This document shows, in pieces, positions 20,331 to 30,607 of a stretch of 64,000 nucleotides of DNA. The position numbers and the translations under genes are program-made. Source of the stretch: Blastobasis lacticolella (Eukaryota > Arthropoda > Insecta > Lepidoptera > Blastobasidae); contig LR990053.1 of NCBI GenBank assembly GCA_905147135.1, positions 15,574,501 to 15,638,500 on the forward strand. Direction: 5' to 3'. Each line of letters begins with the position of its first letter. Position 1 is the stretch's first letter. The notes beneath the pieces are model-generated. The model was not told the DNA's origin, made no database searches, and worked only from the letters and a program-made list of their open reading frames with translations.

Positions 20331-20833
20331 GGTCAAATGCCTGCCTAGTAAAAGAAATAAAAAAACATATCACTGAGCTAAAGAAAACCGCGGTATGCAC
20401 CACACTACTCGACTATACGGCAGCACATACATACATACATACATAATGTGACGCCTTTTTCCAGTAGGGGTCGGTCTGTTCCACTTGCTACAGTCCTGAC
20501 AGCTCTCTCTCGCTTCTTCCACATTCATTCACCTTTTTACGCGAACATCGTTTTAGGGTACTCTCGATCTGAACCTTCAACAACATATTCAAACGTATTC
20601 TATTCTATTCCGATTTACTCCATTTACCCTACAACCGATACATTTCCGCGCAATATGGACTAATAACATAACACAATATATCACGATCTCTCTCTAACTA
20701 ACGTCGCTGGCTTTCAGTGAGAGCGGGAGAAGAAATGAAAACAACTGAATAATGGAAATCGTTTTCCGCACATATTGTGCGGTCTCGATTCGTTTGTTTT
20801 TCGCGAATGGCGTGCCGGAAATTTTATCTTTTT

Positions 20834-20990
20834 AGCGACTGATGGAATTTTGATGGGTTAAGAGATAACAATTTGTCGAACGCTGTAAGTTAGTGTACGG
20901 CTGTACGCGCCGGATATGTTTTAGATTAGGGATCAACTCTGCAAATGCTCGATTTTGTATCAAAAATTTTGCCAATTTAAAGAATTTTTT
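20834..20990 (+). repeat. Unclassified dispersed repeat, copy 1
   Basis: TGATGGAATTTTGATGGGTT..GTTAGTGTACG..GCGCCGG..GTTTTAGATTA..TCTGCAA(A/G)TGCTC is repeated at 22468-22586. Confidence 0.7.
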
Positions 20991-21249
20991 ATTAGCGTAG
21001 TGATTTAGATAAAATCGATCTCAACTATAGTAGATGTTAACGTGAACTTATGGGCAGAATTTTTCAATTAAAGTGAGAACGCAGTAGGTATAGCTTACTG
21101 TTTGAAGAAGTGTAACTGTTGGTCTTAAAAACATGGATAAATCCTTTTAGTTATGATTTATCAACAGGATTAATATTCCGCACTGTGTACCGACTGCAAA
21201 TTCAGCTATTTGGTTGTGATATGGTTTCTATGGATATCGGAACATCGGT

Positions 21250-21830
21250 ACCCGGTATGGTAAGCGAGAGGTACCGGGTTCGAATCCCAGTGCGGCCATG
21301 TACCAATTACTCTTTTCTGATATGTTAGTTGTTACATTAGTTGAATACTAACCGATGCTCTTACAGTGAGGGAAAACAGCGTGATGAATCCTGCACATTC
21401 AGGCGACTGGATGTGTAACCATGATCCAATCTGGTCAGGTTTCTCTGATAGTAGGGTCACGGAGGTCAGATGGCAGTCACTCTACTGTAATTACCTGCCA
21501 GTCTAGCCATCGTTGACAGGTCCGCTTGCGTGATGCGTATGGTAGAAAATTTTCAGGTCGAAGTTCGACTATTTCTACCAACATCTACATTGACTCTGAT
21601 TGTGTAGGATCATCCGCCAATCCGCCTCCTTTGAACACCGAAAGTACGTGAATTGTCTATGGACCAATAATTTCTACCACAAACAGCTTATGTCAGATAA
21701 CGTTAGCTTATGTCAAATCCCATACATTTTTTCTACCACAAACGATTGTAGAATAACGAAACCTCTTGGCTAGGGCCGCAGATCTGCTAAACCCTGGATC
21801 ATGGTTACGGCGGACCCCTCTTATCTGAGG
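21250..21830 (+). mobile_element. SINE-D copy interrupted by MITE
   Basis: tRNA-like head GGTACCGGGTTCGAATCCCA near 21271-21290, a body to 21497, then the tail resumes AGATCTGCTAAACCCTGGATC from 21778. Confidence 0.8.
21498..21775. mobile_element. MITE nested in SINE-D
   Basis: About 280 bp with inverted CTAGCCA / TGGCTAG near its ends and repeated TTTCTACCA(C/A) motifs inside. Superfamily unknown; exact termini uncertain. Confidence 0.55.
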
Positions 21831-22015
21831 AAAATATAATTATACTCTGAAGCACAGAGTACAATTATATTTTTTTGATTGTTTTAGTGGATATTAAATG
21901 TTTAAAATTTCGATAAATAGGATGTTTTTACTTTTACTTGATGTAATCAGACTACCCGTCATTTACTTACTGCGCTGGCACAGCGACCCAAAGTGGATCT
22001 TGGCCTGCGACACTA

Positions 22016-22168
22016 GTGGCCCTAGCACAAGTGTGTCCGCGACAAAGCTCGCGCCGCGAGAGAGCGTTTGTCTCTTTCTCTCAATACTAAGACGAAAGAG
22101 ATAGCAATACCTATGTCGCACTTTTCCTCGTTTATCGCGCGCGAGAGCAACTTATGCTAGGCCTACAG
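22016..22168. mobile_element. MITE with inverted TAGCAYAAG ends
   Basis: The left end GTGGCCCTAGCACAAGTG mirrors the right end CAACTTATGCTAGGCC. Related sequence with one recognisable end (GGCTAGCACAAGTG) lies at 33425-33545. Confidence 0.5.
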
Positions 22169-22337
22169 ACATCACCACCCGTCATTTAATAAGGTTAATT
22201 TCCGGACACTTTTTTTACATCATCATAACAACACTGTAAAATAAAAATTATAATAAAGATAACGACTAGTCGTAGAATTACAGATTGTAAATTGTGCCCC
22301 CTAAATAAATGTATTTTTTTAAAAGTCAAACGTTTAT

Positions 22338-22400
22338 TTCACCCCCTACCTGTCCACTGCTGGACTTAAACCTCCACCAAGCTATGTATAAGACCTAGTT
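22338..22400 (-). mobile_element. RTE-like 3'-end fragment
   Basis: CCCCTACCTGTCCACTGCTGG..ACCTCCACCA resembles the CCACTGCTGGGCATAGGCCTCC end of the main RTE. Confidence 0.5.
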
Positions 22401-22467
22401 TCATCGTTGTTAAGACTTTTAATTCCATTCAGTAACCTGACTCTAGTATGTATGTACTGTGTATTTT

Positions 22468-22586
22468 TTTAACGTCTGATGGAATTTTGATGGGTTAAGT
22501 TAAGTAAGTTAGTGTACGCGCCGGGTGTGTTTTAGATTAAAGTCAGCTCTGCAAGTGCTCAATTTTGAGTCCCAAGTTTTACCAAT
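22468..22586 (+). repeat. Unclassified dispersed repeat, copy 2 (split by SINE-D)
   Basis: Second copy of 20834-20990; its right flank contains the TSD of the SINE inserted at 22587-22949. Confidence 0.7.
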
Positions 22587-22949
22587 AACATAATCATCTT
22601 GGCTTTAATATCCAGGTTGTGCTCTCGAGAACGAGGGCCTGGGTCCGCCCTGACCATGTGTAGTGGAGCGACTACCATCTCGCGTCCGTGACCCTGCTAC
22701 CAGGGGAACCTGATCAGATTGGATCATGGTTACAAATTGAGTTGCCTAAATTTGCAGGTTTCATCACAATTTTCTTTCCCTCACCGAAAGAGTATCGGTT
22801 AGAATTCAATTAACGTATATAACTCAGAAAAGAGTCATTGGTACATGGCCGCAGCGGGATTCGAACCCAGTACCTCTCGCAGCGGGATTCGAACCCAGTA
22901 CCTCTCGCTTACGAGTTGGATACTCAACTGCCCGGCCACCGACGCTCCA
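22587..22949 (-). mobile_element. SINE-D, full-length-like, with 13-bp TSD
   Basis: Flanked by AAGTTTTACCAAT at 22574-22586 and 22950-22962. The minus strand starts with a tRNA-like head (GGAGCGTCGGTGGCCGGGCA, A-box region; GGTTCGAATCC B box) and ends GCCAAGATGATTATG. About 30 bp spanning the B box is tandemly duplicated (22849-22908). RNA polymerase III transcription is expected from the boxes. Confidence 0.88.
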
Positions 22950-23044
22950 AAGTTTTACCAATCTTGTGTAATAAATCAATTTTGACAAGCATCGACCATA
23001 CGATGGTGCATCGCTATAAAATAATCTTTGCGTCAAAATCTTGG

Positions 23045-23170
23045 TTGCGCTCTCGCGCTACAGCCGGGATCCTAGGTCACTAGTGCCTTAAGCATGATCC
23101 AGGAATTGGCAGATCGGTTAACAGGGAACCTGACCAAATTGGATCACGGTTACACATTTGGGTTTGGGTT
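23045..23170 (-). mobile_element. SINE-D 3' fragment
   Basis: GATCCAGGAATTGGCAGATC and AACAGGGAACCTGACCAAAT match the SINE-D body. Confidence 0.6.
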
Positions 23171-23351
23171 AATATCCTTTGCCGAATCGAATTAGGAGTT
23201 TAGGAGATAGAAGCGTGAAATACAAGAGCAACTCAAATTGTAGTTTTATCAGTTTTGAGTTACGCTGCGCCGTTTGTTGTAGACAAAGTATTCGTGATTA
23301 AATGTAAAAAAACAAAACGAAATCATTACTTGGAGAGAAGCTACCTCTGAA

Positions 23352-24479
23352 ATGGTCAAATTGTCAAATGAAAACACGGACATGATCGAACGACTGATGA
23401 CTGCCAAAGAAGAGGAATGTGAGTGTGTCGCTTCGCAGCTTCAGCGCCCCGCGCCCCAGCCGCAAAACATTGTCGTCGCCCCCGAGGCGCACGCTGCGAG
23501 CACCACGGCTCCTGCGGTGAACGTCGAGCCCGCGGGCGCCGGGTGTAAGGTGTTGGCCGCCCCGGCCGTCGCGACCACCTCTGCCACCGCGGCCCACATC
23601 GTACCTGCTGTCGGCGGGCCCCCCAAATCCTCAGCCGCCCCGGCCTTCGCGGCCACCTCTTATGCCGCCGCTGCGAGGAGAACGACGCGCTCTACAGCCC
23701 ACGCGGCCTACATCCAGCCCGCGGTCGACGAGCCATTCAAGGCCACAGACGCACCGGCTATTGCGGCCACCTCCTATGCCACCATAGCAAGGAGATCGAC
23801 GCGCTCTACGGCCCCCGCGGCCCACATCCAGCCCGCGGTCGTTAGGCCCCACAAGACCCCAGCCGCCCCGGCCGTCGTGGCGACAACGAGATTGGCGGGC
23901 ACTACGGACACGGCAAAGAGTTCAATACGCACCATAATATATTCCGATTCGCTTGGCAAAGGCATGGGCATATTAATAAGTAATGATGTCAATACATCTG
24001 TTTGTAATCATTGTTTGCCAAACCGATCATTTAATGAGATAATAAATGTAGCTAGTCAACAATGTAATGAAGACCGTACCAATATTATAGTAATGGTCGG
24101 AAATAGCATGGGAATAACTAGAAATGATATCGTAGAGAGTTTTCAAAAAATTCAGTCCCATAATTTTAATAAAATTACTTTGTGTGCTTTCCCATACACA
24201 AATAATGACCCTAAGTTAAATAGACGTATTCATAGACTGAATACATGTTTATATAATTTGACTCGTTATAGTAACGCATTTACATTTTTTGACATCAACA
24301 AATTTGTTGGCAATATTATTTGTACAAATGATACATTGTATCTCAAGCAAAAGGACAAAAAGTATATTACTACATTGTTAGCTTATAATATTAATTGTTA
24401 TAACAATATTAGCGTAAGTAGGATTGACCAGGGCTCCTGCATGTTATCATCTAAGGACAAAGGATGCTCTTTAAACTAG
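23352..24479 (+). CDS. LINE ORF1: Ala/Pro-rich repeat protein with SGNH-hydrolase-like domain
   Basis: 375 residues. Residues 1-30 are acidic and polar with three cysteines possible for pairing. Residues 40-185 are Ala/Pro-rich with a unit of about 38 residues repeated twice (AATSYAAAARRTTRSTAHAA and AATSYATIARRSTRSTAPAA) plus a shorter relative. Residues 191-345 resemble the SGNH/GDSL esterase fold known from ORF1 of some CR1-type elements. IIYSDSLGKG (196-204) stands in place of the GDSL nucleophile block, IIVMVGNS (245-252) near the Asn block, and DTLY (327-330) at the DxxH position, with Tyr for the catalytic His. An RNA-binding or packaging role is expected for ORF1 proteins; esterase activity is doubtful here. 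The repeat half is strongly GC-rich, unlike the AT-rich remainder. Confidence 0.75.
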   Translation: MVKLSNENTDMIERLMTAKEEECECVASQLQRPAPQPQNIVVAPEAHAASTTAPAVNVEPAGAGCKVLAAPAVATTSATAAHIVPAVGGPPKSSAAPAFAATSYAAAARRTTRSTAHAAYIQPAVDEPFKATDAPAIAATSYATIARRSTRSTAPAAHIQPAVVRPHKTPAAPAVVATTRLAGTTDTAKSSIRTIIYSDSLGKGMGILISNDVNTSVCNHCLPNRSFNEIINVASQQCNEDRTNIIVMVGNSMGITRNDIVESFQKIQSHNFNKITLCAFPYTNNDPKLNRRIHRLNTCLYNLTRYSNAFTFFDINKFVGNIICTNDTLYLKQKDKKYITTLLAYNINCYNNISVSRIDQGSCMLSSKDKGCSLN

Positions 24480-27339
24480 ATTTTAAGACAAAAGAAAAGC
24501 CCAAGAATTGTTTACGATTAATTCATCAAAATATACAAGGTTTTTCTGGCAAAGAACATGAAATAGAATTATATTTAAAGAAAACTCTTTAACTGAGCAC
24601 TGGCTGAGGGAATCTGACATGTCATTTAATTTATTTAACTATAATATAATTAGTTGTTTTAATCGAAAATCTATTTCCCGTGGTTCATTAATTGCAGTAC
24701 GGCAAAATATTAAATCGAAAGACCGGAAAGATGTTTCTGGCCTCTCAGTTGAACATAAGATTGAGTTATCCTGCGTGGAGCTAGAAAAGTGCATCATACT
24801 TTGTGTGTATAGGCCACCATACAATGAAAACTATGAGATTTTTGAAAAAACTATGGAACAAGTTTTAGAAAGACTTTTTACGTGTAAAAAAAAGGTAATC
24901 GTTTGTGGAGACTTTAATGTTAATTTACTAGAAAAAACAACGTTTAGTAAGAGAATAATAAGCTTATTTCGTAGTTTTAATCTTAATTATGTATTTTTAG
25001 AGCCGACACGATGCACAGAATCATCAGCGACTTGCATCGACAATGTATTCTGCTGTTGCGAGGTCAACGAAAAGGCTATTATAAATTTTACAAGATCTGA
25101 CCATAGTGGACAATTCGTTGTTTTTGATTTTACGGAACAATGTAATATCAATGAAATAATTACAAGACCAATTACTCAAAGGAGAATTGAACACTTCAAA
25201 CAAGCCTTATCGGAGACCATTGCCGGCCTTTCTCTTAATTCTCATGACCCAAACATTCTATTTTCTGATATGTTCAATTCTGTCAATAATGTTTATCAAA
25301 GTGTTTTTACGCAAAAAAGAATAAAAAGTAACTGTAAATCTAAATTTAGTGATTGGGCTACTTTAGGTATCCGCAAAAGCAGAGATAGAATGTTTGAACT
25401 ATACGGTCAGCGAGCTTATTGCCATGATAAAGATTTTGTAGAATATGTCAAAAAATATTCAAAAACGTTTAAGAAAGTTTGTCTAATTGCAAAATCACAG
25501 CATTATAAGAAAATTATAAGTTCGTCTTCAAACAAGGCTAAGACTGTGTGGAATGTAATAAATAAGGTGGCAGGAAAAACAAAGCCTCGTGATACAAATT
25601 ATGAAATCAAAACAGAAACCGGAACTAGTACCGCAAATAAAGAAGTGGCAGAGTTGTTCCAAACATTTTTTACCGAAATACCGATTAAAACTACCTCGCT
25701 GCTAAACTCGTGCCCAATTAGTGCAGAAAACTTGTTAAAAGAAAATATAGGTGCCTGTGAAAATGGCTTTTGTTATTCCGAAGTAGACGCTAAAACTATC
25801 ATTAAAGCTTTTAAAAGCATTAAGTTGAAAAATACGGAAGATATTTGGGGAATGTCAGTTAGAGTTATAAGTACTGTTGTTGATATTTTAGCACCATATT
25901 TAGCTTACATTTTTAATGCTTGCGTTGAAGTAGGTGTTTTCCCCGACCTCATGAAAATCAGTAAAGTGGTGCCATTATTCAAATCAGGTTGTAAAAATAG
26001 TTTGAATAATTTTAGACCGGTATCCATCCTGCCCGTTTTCAGTAAAATCTTTGAAAAAATCATGTTAAGTCAAATGATTGTGCACTTTAACAGTAATAAA
26101 TTATTTCATCAACAACAATATGGCTTCACAAAAGGCCGCAATACTACCGAAGCTGGTATTAGCCTCATTCAACAAATTTTTGGCGCTTGGGAAGAACATC
26201 ATAATGCAGTAGGTGTTTTTTGCGATTTGTCTAAAGCATTTGATTGTGTAAATCATTCAACACTATTACTAAAATTAAAACATTACGGTTTTACGCATGA
26301 TAGTCTTGAAATGATGAAATCATACTTAGAAGGTAGAGTTCAAAAAGTAAATGTAAATGGCGAGTTATCTGCGGGTGGGAAAGTAAGCATTGGAGTGCCA
26401 CAAGGATCTATATTGGGGCCGTTTCTCTTTCTTGTATATATAAATGACCTTCCATACATGGTGCAGAATATTGCTGGTATAGTCTTGTTTGCTGACGACA
26501 CTTCACTGATATTTAAAATTAATAGGAAAGATAATAATATAGACGAAGTAAACTGTGTTCTTCAGAATGTGCTTCATTGGTTTACGATTAATAACTTAGT
26601 CTTAAACTCTAAAAAAACTAAATGCGTTCATTTTTGCCTCCCTAATGTACAAAGTAATCAATGTAATGTTATATTAGATAAAACGCAACTTGAGTTGGTA
26701 GAGAAAACTACTTTCTTAGGCGTTAATATAGATTCAAAAATTCAATGGGGCCCACATATTGAATCATTGGCTAGTAGGTTAAGTTCGGCTGCATTTGCCG
26801 TGTGGCGAATAAGGAGGCTAACGGATGTGAATACAGCTAGATTAGTTTATTATAGTTATTTTCATAGTATTATGTCATACGGCATCATACTATGGGGCAA
26901 GTGTGCTGATAGTGACATCATTTTCAAACTACAAAAGCGAGCTGTAAGAGCAATATATGGATTACGTCGACGTGATTCGCTCAAAGAATTGTTTAAAGAA
27001 ATTGATGTATTGACTTTCTCAAGTCAATATATATTTGATAATATTATGTATGTTAGAAAGCATATTACCCAATTTGCTAAAAATACTGATATTCATAATG
27101 TCAATTTAAGAAACAAAAATAAACTGGTAACACCGTTGTTCAGACTAAGTAAAGTAAATTCATCTTTCATGGGTAACTGTATAAGATTTTATAATCATAT
27201 TCCTGAATGTATTATTAATTTGCCTGAATTACAATTTAAAGATAAGGTGAAAACAACTTTAATGAAAAAAGCCTATTATAAAATTGATGAATATATCAAT
27301 GACAAAAATGTATGGTGTACTACTAGCTCTTCGAAATAG
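24464..27339 (+). CDS. LINE ORF2: AP-type endonuclease plus reverse transcriptase (one frameshift)
   Basis: The protein nicks target DNA and reverse-transcribes the element RNA. The likely start is ATG 24464, inside ORF1; this frame gives LIHQNIQGFSGKEHEIELYL (first endonuclease block) and stops at 24590. The other frame (open from 24562; ATG 24619 in the middle) continues with TEHWLRESD, RPPY, GDFNVN (about residue 96 from ATG 24619), EPTRC..IDNVF and SDHSGQFVVF (about 159-168), so all endonuclease blocks are present but split. RT blocks follow: NFRPVSILPVFSKIFEKIML, QQYGFTKGRNTTEAG, FCDLSKAFDCVNH, GVPQGSILGPFLFLVYINDL, and the catalytic FADDTS near residue 624. The C-terminus ends at 27339. 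The 906 codons from 24619 are uninterrupted. Same family as LINE A. Confidence 0.9.
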
Positions 27340-28127
27340 GAAGTTATTTATAAATTTACAATTTTGTTAATTGGGTGAGGATGATTTGATGTGTAATAGT
27401 CATTGAATAACAAATCTTTTTTTTAATGTGTACGGCATTGGCAGCGCATGCTCACTTAAAAGTCTGCCTGGTGGTGGCGTGGGGGTCGGGTCGTTCTCTT
27501 CCCTCAAATATGGTTGAATTGGACGATGGCTGGGCCCTGCGTCATGCTCGTGAACGGGTGCTGCCTTGGTGGACTGGCCTGCTTTTGCTGTGCCATTTTT
27601 TGTTTTTGAATTTATTTTTATTTTTAGTTATCTTGACCGATTTGTAGAGGTTCACATCATATTCCAATCAAAACAGGCTCACTCAAATTAAATTGACAAA
27701 TGTATCAATGCAATGTAATCATATTTAAATGTACCTGTGGGTTTCTTGCCGTTTCTTTTTCCCACAGATGGTCATTTTCCTAACTGAAGCGGCATACTGA
27801 CAGACAGACATTCTTTTTACTTATTTGTTCCGAGCTCAGGGGGCGACGCGGGTAGGCCGGCTGGTGCGTGCGGGTGTGAGCGCCGGCGGGCTGGCTGGGG
27901 CCGGGCGCGCGCTGCACATGATTCGCCTAGGCGGTTATGTGCGTGGCGCGTATCGGTGCCCGGTGTCTCGCCGGAGTAAGCCCTCGTACGCGCTGATCGG
28001 TCTGCATGCGTCGCCCCCTACCTGGATGAGCTCGCTTAACTTCCCTTTGTTTTCCGTTAGATTTTTGACTTTTGAAAAGAGATTAATTAACGTAATCCTA
28101 ATTCAATAAATACTTTTTCATTTCAAT
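27340..28127 (+). other. LINE B 3' UTR with conserved block and GC-rich segment
   Basis: 27447-27595 is shared with LINE A 1923-2090. 27830-28010 is strongly GC- and CpG-rich. The end TTTTTGACTTTTGAAAAGAG..AATAAATAC matches the split end of LINE A. Confidence 0.75.
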
Positions 28128-28159
28128 GTGTGTTCACAAAGTTAAATCACTGCATATAA

Positions 28160-28345
28160 TAAAACAACTAGTGGACCGGCGCCACTTCGTTCACGTACAC
28201 CTACCTTACCCCTACCTACCCTTTTTTCTTGCTTACAAACCTTCATCTTGGATCACGCTATCTATTGTTCAAAACCACATTAAATTTCAATTTAAAAGAT
28301 CTAAGCGTAAGTAGATACATAGGGGCAGACGGCGGAAAACGACTT
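28160..28345 (+). repeat. Dispersed Helitron-like repeat
   Basis: CTAGTGGACCGGCGCCACTTC, TACCCTTTTTTCTTGCTTAC and CATAGGGGCAGACGGCGGAAAAC are shared with 37785-38160, 52845-52985 and 63780-63935 (inverted). Class tentative. Confidence 0.5.
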
Positions 28346-28374
28346 CGTTTTATACTATTTATAGAAGAACCCAT

Positions 28375-28535
28375 GCCGCGACTGACTGTGTGTTCGCGAT
28401 AAACTTTTCGAATTTATTGCGGACAGAACTACTGAACTAACTTTCATGCGGTTTTCAGAGTGATTCCTGAGGAAGGTAGATGTATAATTTGTTAAGGTTG
28501 CCCGTGAGAAGCCGGGGCGGGTCGCTCATATGTTT
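28375..28535 (+). repeat. Helitron-like repeat fragment
   Basis: Ends GCCCGTGAGAAGCCGGGGCG..GGTCGCTC, similar to other lepidopteran repeats ending CGGGTCGCTAGT. Confidence 0.35.
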
Positions 28536-28734
28536 ATAAAATCATCAACCCAGCGATCAGTCTTCTTCTTCGCAAAGGCTTCTGTCATTGTCTCTTCTTC
28601 CTCCACTTCGCTAGGTGTTCGGTTTACGACGCCCTATAGAAATAGGGATGTGGATCCAGAGGGATGCATTTCCACCTGAGGTCATCGGACCTACTTATAC
28701 ATTTTTATATTGTGGTTGTTTGGCTGTATACGTG

Positions 28735-29220
28735 CGGCCTGGTCGTTAGCCGTGTGGTGTCCGGCAGAGTAGAATAGCACAAATCCCTTACTTTTATTTA
28801 TTTATTTAATAGTTAATTGCACACAAAAATGGTAACAAAGATATGGCAAATATATACATGACACAAAAGGCACTACTTATTTCTAAAAAGAAATTTCTTA
28901 CAGCAGGCCTACAGCAAAGAGAACGTGATTACTGGAAGTAGTTTAAGACGTGCACAATACATAAATATTTAATTATTAAAAATAGACTACACTATCGACT
29001 TACACTCGTGGCTGTCGTAGAAGGCGACTACTGTTTTCGAGGCAAAAGATCTAGTCTCCGTAGACTGGAAAATGGGCAGCAGCGTTTTCTATATTTATAT
29101 TTACAATACTGAGATCTCTAACCCGTCTGCCAAACGTGAAGAATATAGCAACAACCTCCCCGCTCATGGGATAGGCTTTGAATCCTGCAGTGGACTGTTA
29201 TGGACTGTGATGATAATGTT
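28735..29220 (+). mobile_element. Repeat J, copy 2, interrupted
   Basis: Two parts matching 16254-16502 join across an inserted LINE tail (28792-28998). Ends near CTGCAGTGGACTGTTATGGA..TGATGATAATG. Confidence 0.7.
28792..28998 (-). mobile_element. LINE 3' end (family S) nested in repeat J
   Basis: Candidate 5-bp TSD CTTAC (28787-28791 and 28999-29003). Removal restores repeat J continuity. Shares AAGAAATTTCTTACAGCAGG with other copies. Confidence 0.7.
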
Positions 29221-29376
29221 GACGTGCGATCGCTAGAGCGTGCGAGAGCTAGAAAAGTCGATTCGCTGGAGCCTCGTCGGCTGCGAGCAAGAATAAGCAA
29301 GTGAGTTCAGCTTGGACCCGAAAACACCGATGTTGGTAAAATTTTCCAAACATTTTTTTACGTTTTCAGTAACACA

Positions 29377-29418
29377 GAATTTTTCCTAAATTGTATTGTT
29401 ACAATTTAGGAAAAATTC
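29377..29418. repeat. Perfect 19-bp inverted repeat, 4-nt loop
   Basis: GAATTTTTCCTAAATTGTA and its exact inverse around TTGT. No larger element recognised. Confidence 0.9.
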
Positions 29419-30364
29419 AGCCAATTAAGGATATTGCGTAGGATGTTTCCTTATTTGAACACAAAAAATATGAAGCCACAAGAAATTATTTCCAGTTACA
29501 ATACAAAACCGCGGTATACACAATTTTCACATATAGCGAAGCGTATTTTAAATGCCGGTCCTTGCCTAGGGCGGTTCGCGAAACGGTACAGTCGGCAGCA
29601 AAAATAAGTGAACTGTTACCAGTGAAACGAGCATATTAATTTGGTTTGCGAGAAGGTAAAAAGTAATTAGTTACCTATTTTTATGTGTGGACACGAATAT
29701 TTGGTTAAAATTTAATTTGTACTTTTGTTCCCAGTGCGCATATTTAGACACCGTTATAATTCAGAAATACCTAGAAAAGTAACTAATACGAGTCTTTGAG
29801 TCAAACTTCAATTTTGAGCATACATTACAAAATAGCATCATTTTATAATTTTAAAAATTCTAAATGGCGGGTTTTATGTGTCTTTCGAAAATCTTTCTTC
29901 TTTAAAACCAATCGAGTCGTATCAAAGTAAAGGTTTTCAAGAAGCAAAGTCTACATTTCAGAAAACTAAAATAGTTTATTGAAATGTAGACTGTACTGTA
30001 CCTACCCCTGGCTTACAAAATACAGCTATTATGTTGAGGGTAACAAGCGCAGGACTTGTATGTATTTACCTTGAAACCTTATTTTGTGTTTTATTACCAT
30101 CTAATACGTCTGTTTATTGCTTGTTCTGAGGCCCGATGTTTAGACTCACAAAACATTCAATCTCAAATATGAAAGGTGTGAATGTGTAAGTTCATAGATA
30201 GGCAATTACGCAATAATAGATCAACTGTTGCTGTTACAATTCATTGTGTTACTTACGTTGTTATTCTATAAATAAACCCGTACCAACTAAATAAATAAAA
30301 TATAAAATGGAAATTTTAAAAGGGTTTTACATTTATTCATAAATCAGACACAATGAAAGGGTGT

Positions 30365-30586
30365 TCAAGTAACATGGGCACAAATCCCACGTTGTTGAAA
30401 TAAAAACATAACACCGTAAGACCGGCGAGGACCGCTGTCCCCCGGAATTGTGCCCAGAAAGCTGGCTGCGGCTCGTTGAATAGCAATGCTTATTCTCTGC
30501 CCCCTTGATCGAGCCTGCTCTCTCTGTCTCTCCCTCTCAAACGTTAAAGTAAAACAAAAATGTTTTTCACCATAACTTTGTCCCAC
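30365..30586 (-). pseudogene. LINE C-terminal fragment (family X), target of an RTE insertion
   Basis: The minus-strand frame contains SRGQRISIAIQRAAASFLGT followed by IPGDSG, matching the plus-strand fragment at 3512-3848. Across the RTE insertion, 31124-31190 on the minus strand gives FFPRTYKLWNG, which fits a LINE C-terminus and may be part of the same decayed element. Confidence 0.5.
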
Positions 30587-30607
30587 AGCGATTCAAGAGT
30601 TGTCCCC

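Larger units (their letters stand above)
23230..28127 (+). mobile_element. LINE B: near-complete Jockey/CR1-group non-LTR retrotransposon
   Basis: The order is a 5' leader, ORF1 (23352-24479), ORF2 (24464-27339) and a 3' UTR of about 780 bp ending AATAAA (28105-28110). ORF1 and ORF2 overlap by 16 bp in different frames. Only one coding defect is seen (a frameshift with probable small deletion near 24585), so it is close to an active copy. The 5' boundary is estimated and no TSD was identified. Confidence 0.88.

Noticed and set aside
22849..22949. tRNA gene
   Set aside because: A and B boxes belong to a SINE head; the body continues into SINE sequence with a TSD and no cloverleaf is intact.
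23364..23992. Gly/Arg-rich and Ala-rich ORFs on the minus strand
   Set aside because: Shadows of the GC-rich repeat region of LINE ORF1; no independent support.
29377..29418. Rho-independent-type terminator
   Set aside because: Eukaryotic context, no adjacent gene, no meaningful U-tract.
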